From Salinispora cortesiana (GTDB taxonomy: Bacteria > Actinomycetota > Actinomycetes > Mycobacteriales > Micromonosporaceae), in contig NZ_AXVR01000048.1 of the NCBI RefSeq assembly GCF_000484695.1, forward strand, positions 1-33,380: a stretch of 33,380 nucleotides of DNA, given 5' to 3'. Made by a program: the position numbers and the translations under genes. Of this stretch, positions 1 through 8,000 are shown in pieces; the stretch's first letter is position 1; the number at the start of each line of letters is the position of its first letter. The notes under the pieces are model-generated. The model made no database searches. It saw nothing but the letters and a program-made list of their open reading frames with translations, and was not told where the DNA came from.

Positions 1-92
1 AAGGCCCCCAGCTAGACGACTGGGTTGATAGGCCGGAAATGTAAGCTCGGTAACGGGTTCAGTTGACCGGTACTAATAGGCCGAGGACTTGA
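1..92 (+). rRNA. rrl: 23S ribosomal RNA, 3' end (partial)
   Basis: The window opens inside the conserved 3' end of 23S rRNA: the stretch around 57-92 reads through the universal GGTACTAATAGGCCGAGGAC block near the 3' terminus. The gene begins outside the window. The exact 3' end is estimated, because the pairing 5' end cannot be seen. The neighbouring 5S gene in the same direction confirms the tail of an rRNA operon. Confidence 0.95.
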
Positions 93-179
93 TTACTAAG
101 CTGCTACGCGTCCACTGTGTAACTCTTGGCAAACAAACATTCCCTGTGGTGTTGGGTGTGTTTGATATGTCGATAAGTG
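93..179 (+). other. 23S-5S internal transcribed spacer
   Basis: About 87 bases separate the 23S end from 5S. The spacer is less GC-rich than the rest of the window and holds a short inverted pair (CAAACA near 130, TGTTTG near 160) that could pair in the precursor as a processing stalk. No tRNA is visible in it. The role as a processing spacer is known for rRNA operons; the pairing is an inference. Confidence 0.7.
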
Positions 180-296
180 TTACGGCGGTCATGGCGGAGG
201 GGAAACGCCCGGTTACATTCCGAACCCGGAAGCTAAGCCCTCCAGCGCCGATGGTACTGCACTCGGGAGGGTGTGGGAGAGTAGGACACCGCCGGG
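180..296 (+). rRNA. rrf: 5S ribosomal RNA
   Basis: A complete 5S gene of about 117 nt. The 5' TACGGCGGTCAT and 3' CACCGCCGG ends are complementary (helix I). The internal CCATTCCGAACCCGGAAGCTAAG-type block, seen here in the variant ACATTCCGAACCCGG, followed by CGATGGTACTGC and GGGAGAGTAGG are standard 5S landmarks. It follows 23S in the usual operon order and is followed by a strong hairpin. Ends are placed by the helix I pairing and may be off by one or two bases. Confidence 0.95.
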
Positions 297-310
297 CAAA
301 ACTTCAGTTG

Positions 311-340
311 AGGGCCGACCCTACCCGGGTCGGCCCTTAA
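311..340 (+). terminator. rRNA operon terminator
   Basis: A perfect 11-bp stem (AGGGCCGACCC at 311-321, GGGTCGGCCCT at 327-337) with a 5-nt loop lies 14 nt after 5S and is followed by a short TTAACCTATTT tract. This is a typical factor-independent terminator for the operon. Confidence 0.85.
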
Positions 341-759
341 CCTATTTCCGGCCCGGAATCTGTTTCCGGTGCTTTGCCTGTTTCCGGTGCTGTGTAACAC
401 CGCGCCCACGAACGCCAAGAATCGCCTTCCTCGGCCCAGCCCGGACCGGCGCCGACCAGCGTGACAGGACCGTGCGGGCCCCGTCAGCGGTGGCGATACT
501 TACCGGACCGACCACCCCGGCCCGACGACACCGGGTTCTGGCCGCGCACCCGGTTCTGCCTCATCCCCGTCGTGGTCCGCCGTACTACTGGCTGGTCGGT
601 GGGCCTGGCCGTGGCCGAAGCGCCGCAGCTGTCGGCGACAACAGCGGTTCGGCGGCGGTGCGTTGGGTTGCCCTGCGCGGTGTGGTCCGTGCCCTGTGCC
701 GGTGGGTGCCCTGCGCTGTGGCCGCCGCTGACAAGGCTGTGGTCGCCGTTGAAGGACGA
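341..759. other. Gene-free stretch after the rRNA operon
   Basis: About 420 bases with no convincing gene. The open frames that cross it are antisense or unselected high-GC frames and run into the neighbouring gene. Near its left end the motif CTGTTTCCGGTGCT occurs twice (about 360-373 and 379-392), with a third, partial TATTTCCGG copy at about 343. Apart from this short repeat and the hairpin at its right edge I see nothing in it. Confidence 0.6.
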
Positions 760-790
760 GGGCCCTGCCGGCGCAATGCCGACAGGGCCC
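760..790 (-). terminator. Terminator of the VanW-family gene
   Basis: Arms GGGCCCTGCCGGC (760-772) and GCCGACAGGGCCC (778-790) pair over 13 positions with one mismatch and a 5-nt loop. The hairpin begins 24 bases beyond the minus-strand stop codon at 815. No long T-run follows, as is common in high-GC actinobacteria. Confidence 0.65.
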
Positions 791-814
791 GGTCAGTTCA
801 GGCGGGTGCGGGGC

Positions 815-2674
815 TCAGGAGGGCTCCGGGCCGCAGATGAAGCGTGGCTCCGCGGCATAGCGCCAACTGAACTTCTCCCGCTTCGTCTCCTTGCCGTTCT
901 TGTAGAACACCCGGTAGGCGTTCTGGCTGAACCCGTTGCTGCCGTTGGCGGCGATGCAGTCCGGGCCCGGCTCCAGGTAGACCGTCTTCGGCTTGGTGAT
1001 GTTGCTGCGGGGGCCGTACTCCGTCTTCACCTTGTCCCAGATCTTTGTGCTCCAGATCGAAACGGTGATCTTGTTCGACGTGTACGAGGTGTCGATCAGG
1101 AGTCCGTACTCGGTGTTGTTGCGGAACTTGAAGTCGAGATCTGGGTAGAAGATCGTGGACTCGATGACCGCCGGGTAGCGGCTGAAGTAGTACGAGTGGG
1201 GCTTGTGTTCTACATCCTCGAGCCCCGCGTAGTAGGTGGCGTTGAAGAGCGTCGTGGTGAACTGGGAAACCCCGCCCCCGACCCCTGGTACGAGCTTGCC
1301 ATTGAGGATGACCGGAGCGTCCTGGTAGCCCTTTGCGTAGTTCCGGTCGCCGGTGTGCTTGTTCAGGGAGAAGATCTCGCCGGGCAACACCAGCGTGTTG
1401 TCGACGTCTTTGGCGGCGGTGATGATGTTCTGGCTGCGGGGCGAGGAGAGCCCGCCGGAGAACTGGGTGGTGAAGGTCGACACCTTCTCCTTGATGCCCA
1501 GGTCGGCCAGCTTCTCCGTGGTGAGCTTTGGCTTCTTTGTCTTGAGCGTGCCGGTCACCCGGCGGCCGTCTGCCTGCGGTAGGACCGCGAGCAGGGCCTC
1601 CCCAAGGTTGCTGGTGTCCAGCTCCTTCCCGTCCCGGCTGTCGATGATCTTCGGCTTGCCGTCGGTGAGGGTCATCTGGGCGTTCTTCGGAGGCACCTCG
1701 ACCTTGGCCAGGTCGTCGCCGAGGGCGGTGCGGAGCCGCTTGCCGTCGACCTTCGCCGACAACGTGCCAGCCTCGTCGGCGGTGAACAGCAGGCTCTTCG
1801 CGATCGCCGCCGGCGGAATGCTCACCGAGCCCTGGTCCGTCGTCAGGGTCACCGGGGCCGCCACGGCCGGTTTCGCCAACTCGGTCACCATCCGGTCCAC
1901 CTCCTCGGCGGTGGTCATCGGGTGGGTCTCGGTCAGCGGAACGGTGACCGGCTCACCGCTCAACCAGCCCTCCCGAACCGCCTGCGCGGAGTCCTCCGGG
2001 CTGAGCTCCAGGCTGGGCTTCGGATGGGTTGCCTTCGGGGTGAGGTCACTCCAGGTGATTCCGGGCATGGTCATCTTGCGGCTCTGGTCCCCCAAGACCT
2101 CGTTGAGCGCCGCGTCGAGCCGCTCCACATCCACCGTCACCACCGGTGGCACCGTGCGGGAGCCGACGAGGCGCTCGAAGACGTGCGCCTCCACCTGCAT
2201 GGCGGCTCGCACGGTGGCCTCCACGTCAACCTGGAGACCCACCTCGGCGGGCACCAGTTCCGCAGTCTGCTCGCCGACGACCACCGGCAGGGGCGCGTTG
2301 AGCTCGGCGGCCTGCCGTTCCACCGCCGCGCGCAACTCCTCGACCGCGGCTGCCTGGCTCTGACCGCCGAGCTCCGCGCCGAGGACCGTCGTGCCGCGGG
2401 GTACGTCACCGGCGTACGCGTAGGCACCGATGCCGATTGCGGAGGCGAGCACCGCGGTGGTGACCCCGGTGGCGATCAACAGCCAGCTGCGGTGGGCCCA
2501 CCTCCCACCAGGTGGAAAGGACCACCTTCCGCCAGATAGTAAGGCCCACTTCCCGCCCGGTTTACGCTTGGCGGGTTGCTCTGCCTCCTCAACGGGCCAC
2601 TGCACCGCGGTTACCTGCACGGTAGGCCGGTCGTCCGCGGGCAGATTATTGTCGCCGTACAGGGTCACAGTCAC
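815..2674 (-). CDS. VanW/YoaR family membrane-anchored cell-wall protein
   Basis: A 619-residue protein. Residues 1-63 are a cytoplasmic-looking tail containing three 8-residue GG(K/R)W repeats (40-63). One membrane segment (about 65-90) is followed by an extracellular part. About 100-330 resembles the YoaR-type putative peptidoglycan-binding repeats, and about 395-520 is the VanW domain, visible as FSLNKHTGDRNYAKGYQDAP, the GVGGGVSQFTTTLFNATYYAGL region and the HSYYFSRYP block. The family is widespread in Gram-positives. VanW accompanies some vancomycin-resistance clusters, but its function is unknown and this standalone copy is not evidence of resistance. The start is a GTG with only a weak ribosome site, so it could lie slightly further in. 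It converges with the rRNA operon and is divergent from the Nudix gene. Confidence 0.85.
   Translation of the reverse strand: MTVTLYGDNNLPADDRPTVQVTAVQWPVEEAEQPAKRKPGGKWALLSGGRWSFPPGGRWAHRSWLLIATGVTTAVLASAIGIGAYAYAGDVPRGTTVLGAELGGQSQAAAVEELRAAVERQAAELNAPLPVVVGEQTAELVPAEVGLQVDVEATVRAAMQVEAHVFERLVGSRTVPPVVTVDVERLDAALNEVLGDQSRKMTMPGITWSDLTPKATHPKPSLELSPEDSAQAVREGWLSGEPVTVPLTETHPMTTAEEVDRMVTELAKPAVAAPVTLTTDQGSVSIPPAAIAKSLLFTADEAGTLSAKVDGKRLRTALGDDLAKVEVPPKNAQMTLTDGKPKIIDSRDGKELDTSNLGEALLAVLPQADGRRVTGTLKTKKPKLTTEKLADLGIKEKVSTFTTQFSGGLSSPRSQNIITAAKDVDNTLVLPGEIFSLNKHTGDRNYAKGYQDAPVILNGKLVPGVGGGVSQFTTTLFNATYYAGLEDVEHKPHSYYFSRYPAVIESTIFYPDLDFKFRNNTEYGLLIDTSYTSNKITVSIWSTKIWDKVKTEYGPRSNITKPKTVYLEPGPDCIAANGSNGFSQNAYRVFYKNGKETKREKFSWRYAAEPRFICGPEPS
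2486..2557 (-). repeat. Three tandem 24-bp coding repeats (GG[K/R]W)
   Basis: Within the VanW-family gene, three consecutive 8-residue units read GGKWALLS, GGRWSFPP and GGRWAHRS (residues 40-63), directly ahead of the membrane segment. The DNA units have diverged except at the GG(K/R)W codons, which suggests selection for the Gly-Gly-basic-Trp motif and not a recent slippage event. Confidence 0.8.
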
Positions 2675-2827
2675 CTCGATCAGGGCGTCGCACCCGGGCG
2701 GTTATCACACCCGGAAGGAAACTACGGTAACCAACATGTGCGCGTGGCGGCAGGTCGCATCTCGCGTCGCGTGTCGCGGCTCTCCCCGATCCTCGCGTGT
2801 CCGTCCGGACGTGCGACGGTGGGGTCC

Positions 2828-3769
2828 ATGCGGGAGGACGAGGTAGCCCTGGCGTACGGCGGTGGTTGGGTGGACCGGGCCGGTGCCCTCCGCGCCGATC
2901 CGGATCGGCTGGCGACGCTACTGGGCGCGGCAGCGGCCAGAGTGCTGCCGTTGTGGCAGGACCGCTGCCTGGTCAACGATGTGGTGCCGGTACGACTGAG
3001 CGGCGAGGTGGCGGCGCGGGTTCGCGCCGCCGCGGCGGAGACGGTCTTCCTCGGTTTCGTGGCGGGGCAAGCGGTCTTCGCGGTGGACCTCTCCGAGCTC
3101 ACTGAGGACGCCGCACTGGCGGCTGCCGGCGCGACTCGGGTGGTAGATGTGCGCGGGCTCGTCGGGCGGCTCGGCCCAGCCGAGGCAGCCCTCCAGGCGT
3201 ACGCGCGCGGTCTGCTGCACTGGCACCGGCAGCAGCGGTACTGCGGCACGTGCGGTGGGGCGACCAGTGTCCAGGACGCCGGGCACGCCCGGCGGTGCGC
3301 GGAACCAAACTGTGCCCGGCTGTACTTTCCCCGGATCGAGCCCGCCATCATTGTGCTGGTGGAGGCGGCGGGCTCACCCGGCCGTTGCCTGTTGGCCCGG
3401 CACGCCGGGGCGGCCGAGGACGCGTTTTCAACCCTCGCCGGCTTCGTCGAGGTGGGGGAGACGCTGGAAGACGCGGTTCGGCGGGAAGTGGCCGAAGAAG
3501 CGGGCGTCGTGGTGACCGACGTGGCATACCAGGGGTCGCAGGCCTGGCCGTTTCCGGCGGGGCTGATGGTGGGCTTCCGGGCCGTCGCCGAGTCCGACGA
3601 GATCCGGGTGGACGGGGTCGAGCTGCTGGAGGGACGCTGGTTCACCCGCGCCGAGCTGCGTCAGTGGGCGGCGGTGGGCCATCGGCTCGGCCGGCCGGAC
3701 TCGATCGGTCACCACCTGCTCAGCGGCTGGCTGGCCGAGGGCGAGGCGGCCGGGTCAGCTCCTCGCTGA
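2828..3769 (+). CDS. nudC: NAD(+) diphosphatase / mRNA decapping Nudix hydrolase, NudC type
   Basis: A 313-residue protein. NudC enzymes hydrolyse NAD(H) to NMN(H) and AMP and can remove NAD caps from RNA. The full family signature is present. A zinc ribbon lies at about 142-164 (YCGTCGG, then RRCAEPNC). The Nudix box GFVEVGETLEDAVRREVAEE lies at about 204-223. Downstream, SQAWPFPAGLMVGF (about 237-250) matches the NudC-specific SQPWPFPxS motif with Pro replaced by Ala. The ATG at 2828 has a G-rich ribosome site (GGTGGGG) and a normal family length; the open frame extends further upstream but without homology. It is divergent from the VanW gene (about 150 bp shared upstream region), and its last 15 bases overlap the convergent flippase gene. 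Confidence 0.9.
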   Translation: MREDEVALAYGGGWVDRAGALRADPDRLATLLGAAAARVLPLWQDRCLVNDVVPVRLSGEVAARVRAAAAETVFLGFVAGQAVFAVDLSELTEDAALAAAGATRVVDVRGLVGRLGPAEAALQAYARGLLHWHRQQRYCGTCGGATSVQDAGHARRCAEPNCARLYFPRIEPAIIVLVEAAGSPGRCLLARHAGAAEDAFSTLAGFVEVGETLEDAVRREVAEEAGVVVTDVAYQGSQAWPFPAGLMVGFRAVAESDEIRVDGVELLEGRWFTRAELRQWAAVGHRLGRPDSIGHHLLSGWLAEGEAAGSAPR

Positions 3770-5026
3770 CGCCCGCCGCGGCGCCGGCACCCGCGTGCCG
3801 GCTCGCGCCGGGGTCGACCTCCACGTTCGGAGCGTCATGACCAGGGTCGTGACCACGGCGGCTCCAAGGGTGGGCCAGAGCAGCCCGGCGACGGTCCGCG
3901 GCGTGGTCCACAGCGCGACCGTCGTCAGCAGGATACTGCCCACCCACAGCGGCGCGGCGGGCCAGCGGACGCCGGTGGCGACCGCCGCGTTCAGCAGGAC
4001 GAAGACGACGGCGTAGAGCGCCCCGACCGCGGCGAAGAGCGGCGCGAACGGGCCCAGGTGGGCGTAGGCCGGGCCGCCGGCGAGTTGGAAGGCCAGGGTG
4101 CCGGCGAACGTCGAGCCGAGAATCAGTAGTACGCCGCAGCCGGCGGTTACGGCGAGTGCGACGGCCCGACTGAACCGGTCGTCGCGGGCCAGCCGGGGCA
4201 AGGCGAGTACGGTGGCGACCTGCGGCGCCCATAGCGCGCCCTTGGTCAGTACCGTCCCCACCGCATACCCGCCGGAGTCGTCGGCCGGCAGTAGCTGACG
4301 GGCGAGGAAGAGATCCACGTACGAGACGACGAGCATGGCGAGCATCGCGGCACAGCCGGTCAGGATCTGGCCGGCATGCAGCGGTGGCGCCGTGGAGGGG
4401 GTCGTGGGGGCAGCCGGTCGGGCCAGGGCGGCGAGTCCGACCGGAGTGAGCGCAGCGGTCCCGGCACCGAGCAGCAGGGATCCGGTCAGGCCGGCGTCGA
4501 GCAGCAGACCGACCAGTACGCCGCCGTACCGGCCGGCGGCCAGCAGCCCCATGGCGATGGCCAGTCGAACGAACCGCTGCCCACCCTGAAGTTCTCCCAG
4601 CGTCCGGCAGGAGAGCACGATGGCGGCCGTGGCGATCGCGGAGAGGATGAGGGCCTCGACCGGAAGACGCAGGCTCGGGATGAGTAGCGGGGTGGCGAGG
4701 ATCAGGGCGGACGCGCAGAGCGCGGCGGTCACCAGAGCTGCCCGGCGGGTCTGGGTGGGGCCGTGCTTCGCGTGGTGCACGGCGACGGCGAGTTGCAGGC
4801 CGAATCCCGGCACGCTCGCGATGGCGATCAGGCCGAGCGTGGTGGCGAGCGCGCTGAGCTCGGCGGAGTCGAGCTGGCGGGCGGCCAGCACCGGGGCGAG
4901 GTAGGCGAGTCCGTTGCCCAGCAGCCCCGCGGCGGTCACCGCTAGGCCGGCGGTGCCGAGTGCCCGGGCGGCAGTGTTCGGGGAAGCTCTCCCTGAGCCG
5001 TCCACATCGTCGGTTCGCCGGCTCAC
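3755..5026 (-). CDS. Wzx/MurJ-like polysaccharide flippase (putative)
   Basis: A 423-residue, very hydrophobic protein with about 12 predicted membrane segments. The layout is that of the MATE/MVF/polysaccharide-transporter superfamily (first helix with GLLGNGLAYLAPVLAARQL; central VSYVDLFLARQLLP, typical of lipid-linked glycan flippases). Such proteins move lipid-linked sugars from the inner to the outer leaflet. It starts with GTG at 5026, and that codon overlaps the TGA stop of the arabinosyltransferase gene (GTGA), so translation is very likely coupled. This suggests that it delivers the acceptor or precursor used by the AftD-like enzyme. The substrate cannot be read from the sequence. 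The C-terminal 40 residues are basic and lie outside the membrane. Confidence 0.75.
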   Translation of the reverse strand: MSRRTDDVDGSGRASPNTAARALGTAGLAVTAAGLLGNGLAYLAPVLAARQLDSAELSALATTLGLIAIASVPGFGLQLAVAVHHAKHGPTQTRRAALVTAALCASALILATPLLIPSLRLPVEALILSAIATAAIVLSCRTLGELQGGQRFVRLAIAMGLLAAGRYGGVLVGLLLDAGLTGSLLLGAGTAALTPVGLAALARPAAPTTPSTAPPLHAGQILTGCAAMLAMLVVSYVDLFLARQLLPADDSGGYAVGTVLTKGALWAPQVATVLALPRLARDDRFSRAVALAVTAGCGVLLILGSTFAGTLAFQLAGGPAYAHLGPFAPLFAAVGALYAVVFVLLNAAVATGVRWPAAPLWVGSILLTTVALWTTPRTVAGLLWPTLGAAVVTTLVMTLRTWRSTPARAGTRVPAPRRASARS

Positions 5027-8000
5027 ACGATCCCCGATGGGTCGGAGTCCCGCCAGGAGGTGGCCCCGGCGACGCCGCCCCGCGGCTGGGTAGGTAGGTC
5101 CACCCTCGACGGTGTCGTGGCGGGGCGCTGGGGAACGCGGTGGACGGGCCGGCGTCGAAGGCAGGTCGACAGCCAGAGGCAGCCGAGGGCGAGGACCATC
5201 AGGAGCTGTGGAAGGGCGGCGGTGTGCCGCTGCGTGGCGTCCAGGTACGTCCAGCCGGCGAGCAGGACGAGGGCGGCGGGGAGCCAGGACTCGACGAAGC
5301 GGGGGGCGAGCCGGACCCAGTGGGGGTCGCTCGGCCGCGGTTCGCGCAGCGAACCGGGAAGGGCGAGTAGGACCCCAGCGGCGACGAGTGCGGCACCGAC
5401 GAGGCCGCCGAGCAGGATCAGGGCAGTCGCGCCGACCGCCAGCAGGGGCAGGGAACGGGTGGCCAGGCGTCGCGGTCGCCGTGCCGGCCGGGCCGGGCCG
5501 CTGCCGCGACGTTCGGGGAGCAGCGCGAGGAGGGCGACGCCCAGGAGCAGGGCGCCTCCGGTCAGGAGCGCCACCTGGTACGGGCGGTCCGGGGTGAAGC
5601 GCAGGACGACCTCGCCCGCGGCGCCGGCTGGCAGCACCCAGCCCTGCTGCCAGCCATCGACGACCACGGGGCGCAGTGGCTCGCCGGCGAGCGTGGCCTG
5701 CCAGCCCTGGTTGGTGTTTTCCCGTACCGCGAGTACCCGTTCGACAGCGTGCTCAGCGACCTGTACCCGCCGCTCGGTCGCCGCCCACGTGGTGACGTCG
5801 AGGGCGCTCGGGGCCATCACGTCCGTGCTCTGCTGCGGTACGAGAGCGATCCGGGTCGGCGTGGCGTACTGGCTGGCGGCGGCGACGAGGCGGTGCTCGG
5901 TGGCGCCGAGCGACAACTCTTTATCGGTGCCGCACGGCTCGGCCGGCACCTCCCGCAACTCCAGGAGATCCTGCATCGTGCCGCGTAGGGCGGTGGTTAC
6001 CGTCCCTTCGCCGATCGTCAGGGTTGGGCCGGAGCCGCAGCCCAGCGTCAAGGGCGTGTCCAGGTCTGCTGGGCTGGTGGGGGCGCCCGGAAGCACGGTG
6101 ATCTCCCCGACCGCGATCGGCAGGGGCTCCGGCAACCGAAATCCGTACGGATCGATGCTGGTGGCGGAGGGTGGGTCGAGGAACTGGATGGTGATCTCGT
6201 TGGTCCGGGCCGGTGGATCCAGGGCCAGCACTCCGTCCTCGCCGAGCAGGCCGCCGCGGATGCCATCGTCGGCGATCACCCGTACGCTGCCGAGCCGGGT
6301 GGCCGCGACGGCTGGGTCAACGGCGAACTGAAGGCCGCTGATCACCTGGGACTTGAGCCAGGTGAGGCGCAGGATCGGGGCGTCATCGCCGATCGCCGGT
6401 GACCAACTGGTGGCGGGGTCCCCATCCAGCACCGCGCCGGGGCGGCGGGTCGGATGCGGGACGCCGGTTGACGAGGCGCTCACCTCGGGCGCGAGGCCCA
6501 GTGCCTGGGCGGCGGTCACCGCCTCATCCAGGGTCGTGTGCAGGGCGGGGCCGTCCATCGGGCGGGCCCACAGCTGCGGGTCGTAGGTCCCGGCAGCGGG
6601 CAGGGTGAGCGTACGGTCGATCGTGCGCCCATCCTCCGAGCCGCGGATCGCGTTGGTGGAACAGCGCGGCTTCCCGTCCGCCAGGAAGCAGGCGGGCGTA
6701 CGGGGGTCGGCGGAGACGACGACGGCCGGTGGTTGTTCGGTGGTGGGTGCCTCCGGCAGCCGGAGGGTGCGACTGGTCTGGATGCCCGGGATGCTGATCT
6801 CGGAGATCCCCACCACCCCGGCACCGAGCGGGCGGAGGGCGAAGGTGTCGTCGATGGAGATGCGGACTCGCTGGGTGGCGTGGATGCCGTCCAGGTCGAA
6901 GGTCATTCGATCGCCGAAGCTCTCCACGGTCCGGCTCTCGTAGCCGGCGGTGACGGTCACCGTGGTCGGTACCACGTCCGCCGTCAGGTCGAAGCTGAGC
7001 TCCACCTTGGTGATGTTGGTCGGGTTCTCCAGCGCTACCTCGATCCACTGCCGGTCGCCGCGGCTGTATGGGGCGGACTGCCAGGAGGTCGTCGGGTCGC
7101 CGTCCATCGCTGCGTACGGCTGATGCTCGGAGCGGTTTCCGCCGGGGATGCTGACCTGTGAGCGTGCCGTTGCCGCCTGGATCGAGCTGATGCCCTCGTA
7201 TTCGGCCACTGTGGACCAGTCTGCGGCCCAGTCGGGCAGGTAGTCGTGCGCGGGGGCTGACGGCGCGAGGGGCTCGTCCGCGGTGCGGGTGTGTGAGACG
7301 TTGTCCTGAGACCGACCGAAGGAGACCTCACGGCGCCGGAGCCCGTCGGTCATCGCGACCGGACCGTAGCCGTCGCCGGCATCCGCGTCGCCGGCCAGGA
7401 CCGTGGGGGCCGGGCTCAACAGGCCTGCCGCAGCGAGGTCGAGCAGGGACTCCGGGCCACCGACGACGGTGGCGACATCCGTCCGGTCGTAGGCGACGAC
7501 CGGCTCCACCCGGCGGTTGACCTGGTAGACCTCGAGTGCCCGTCCCGGCACGTCGAGCCCCTGGTCGCGCAGCTCGTCCACCGCCTCCGGCCCACCCCGG
7601 ACCGGGCCGAAGGTGGTGACCCGGGTCAGCCCCGGTGAGCGCTGCAGGGCCTGGCGGACCACGGCGGGGCGGGTCGTGTCGGAGCGACCGTAGTCGAGGT
7701 CGGCGCGGAACAGGACATGGCTGATCCCGGAGCGGGCGAGGAGGTCGGCGAGGCCCGCCGAGCCGGCGCCGGAGCTGAGCGTGGCTTCGATCGTGTCCAG
7801 GAGCCGGATGGTGGTGGGCGGGGTGAAGGGGATGGAGTTGCGTACCGCCCAGCTGCTCTCTAACAGCGGTTGGGTGATCTCGTCGGTGGTGCTGCCCCAG
7901 TCGTAGGCGGGGCGGCGGGCCCCGGGGACGACGAGCACCCGTCCCGGACCGGTGTTCGTGTCCAGCCAGTCGGCGGCGTCCTGCCAGTATTGGGGCACTT

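Noticed and set aside
341..1582. Plus-strand open frames between the rRNA operon and the VanW gene
   Set aside because: They run antisense through the conserved VanW domain, have no ribosome site and give compositionally biased proteins.
815..2674. VanW as a sign of vancomycin resistance
   Set aside because: No vanH/A/X or vanRS genes are nearby, and VanW-domain proteins are common in Gram-positive genomes without resistance.
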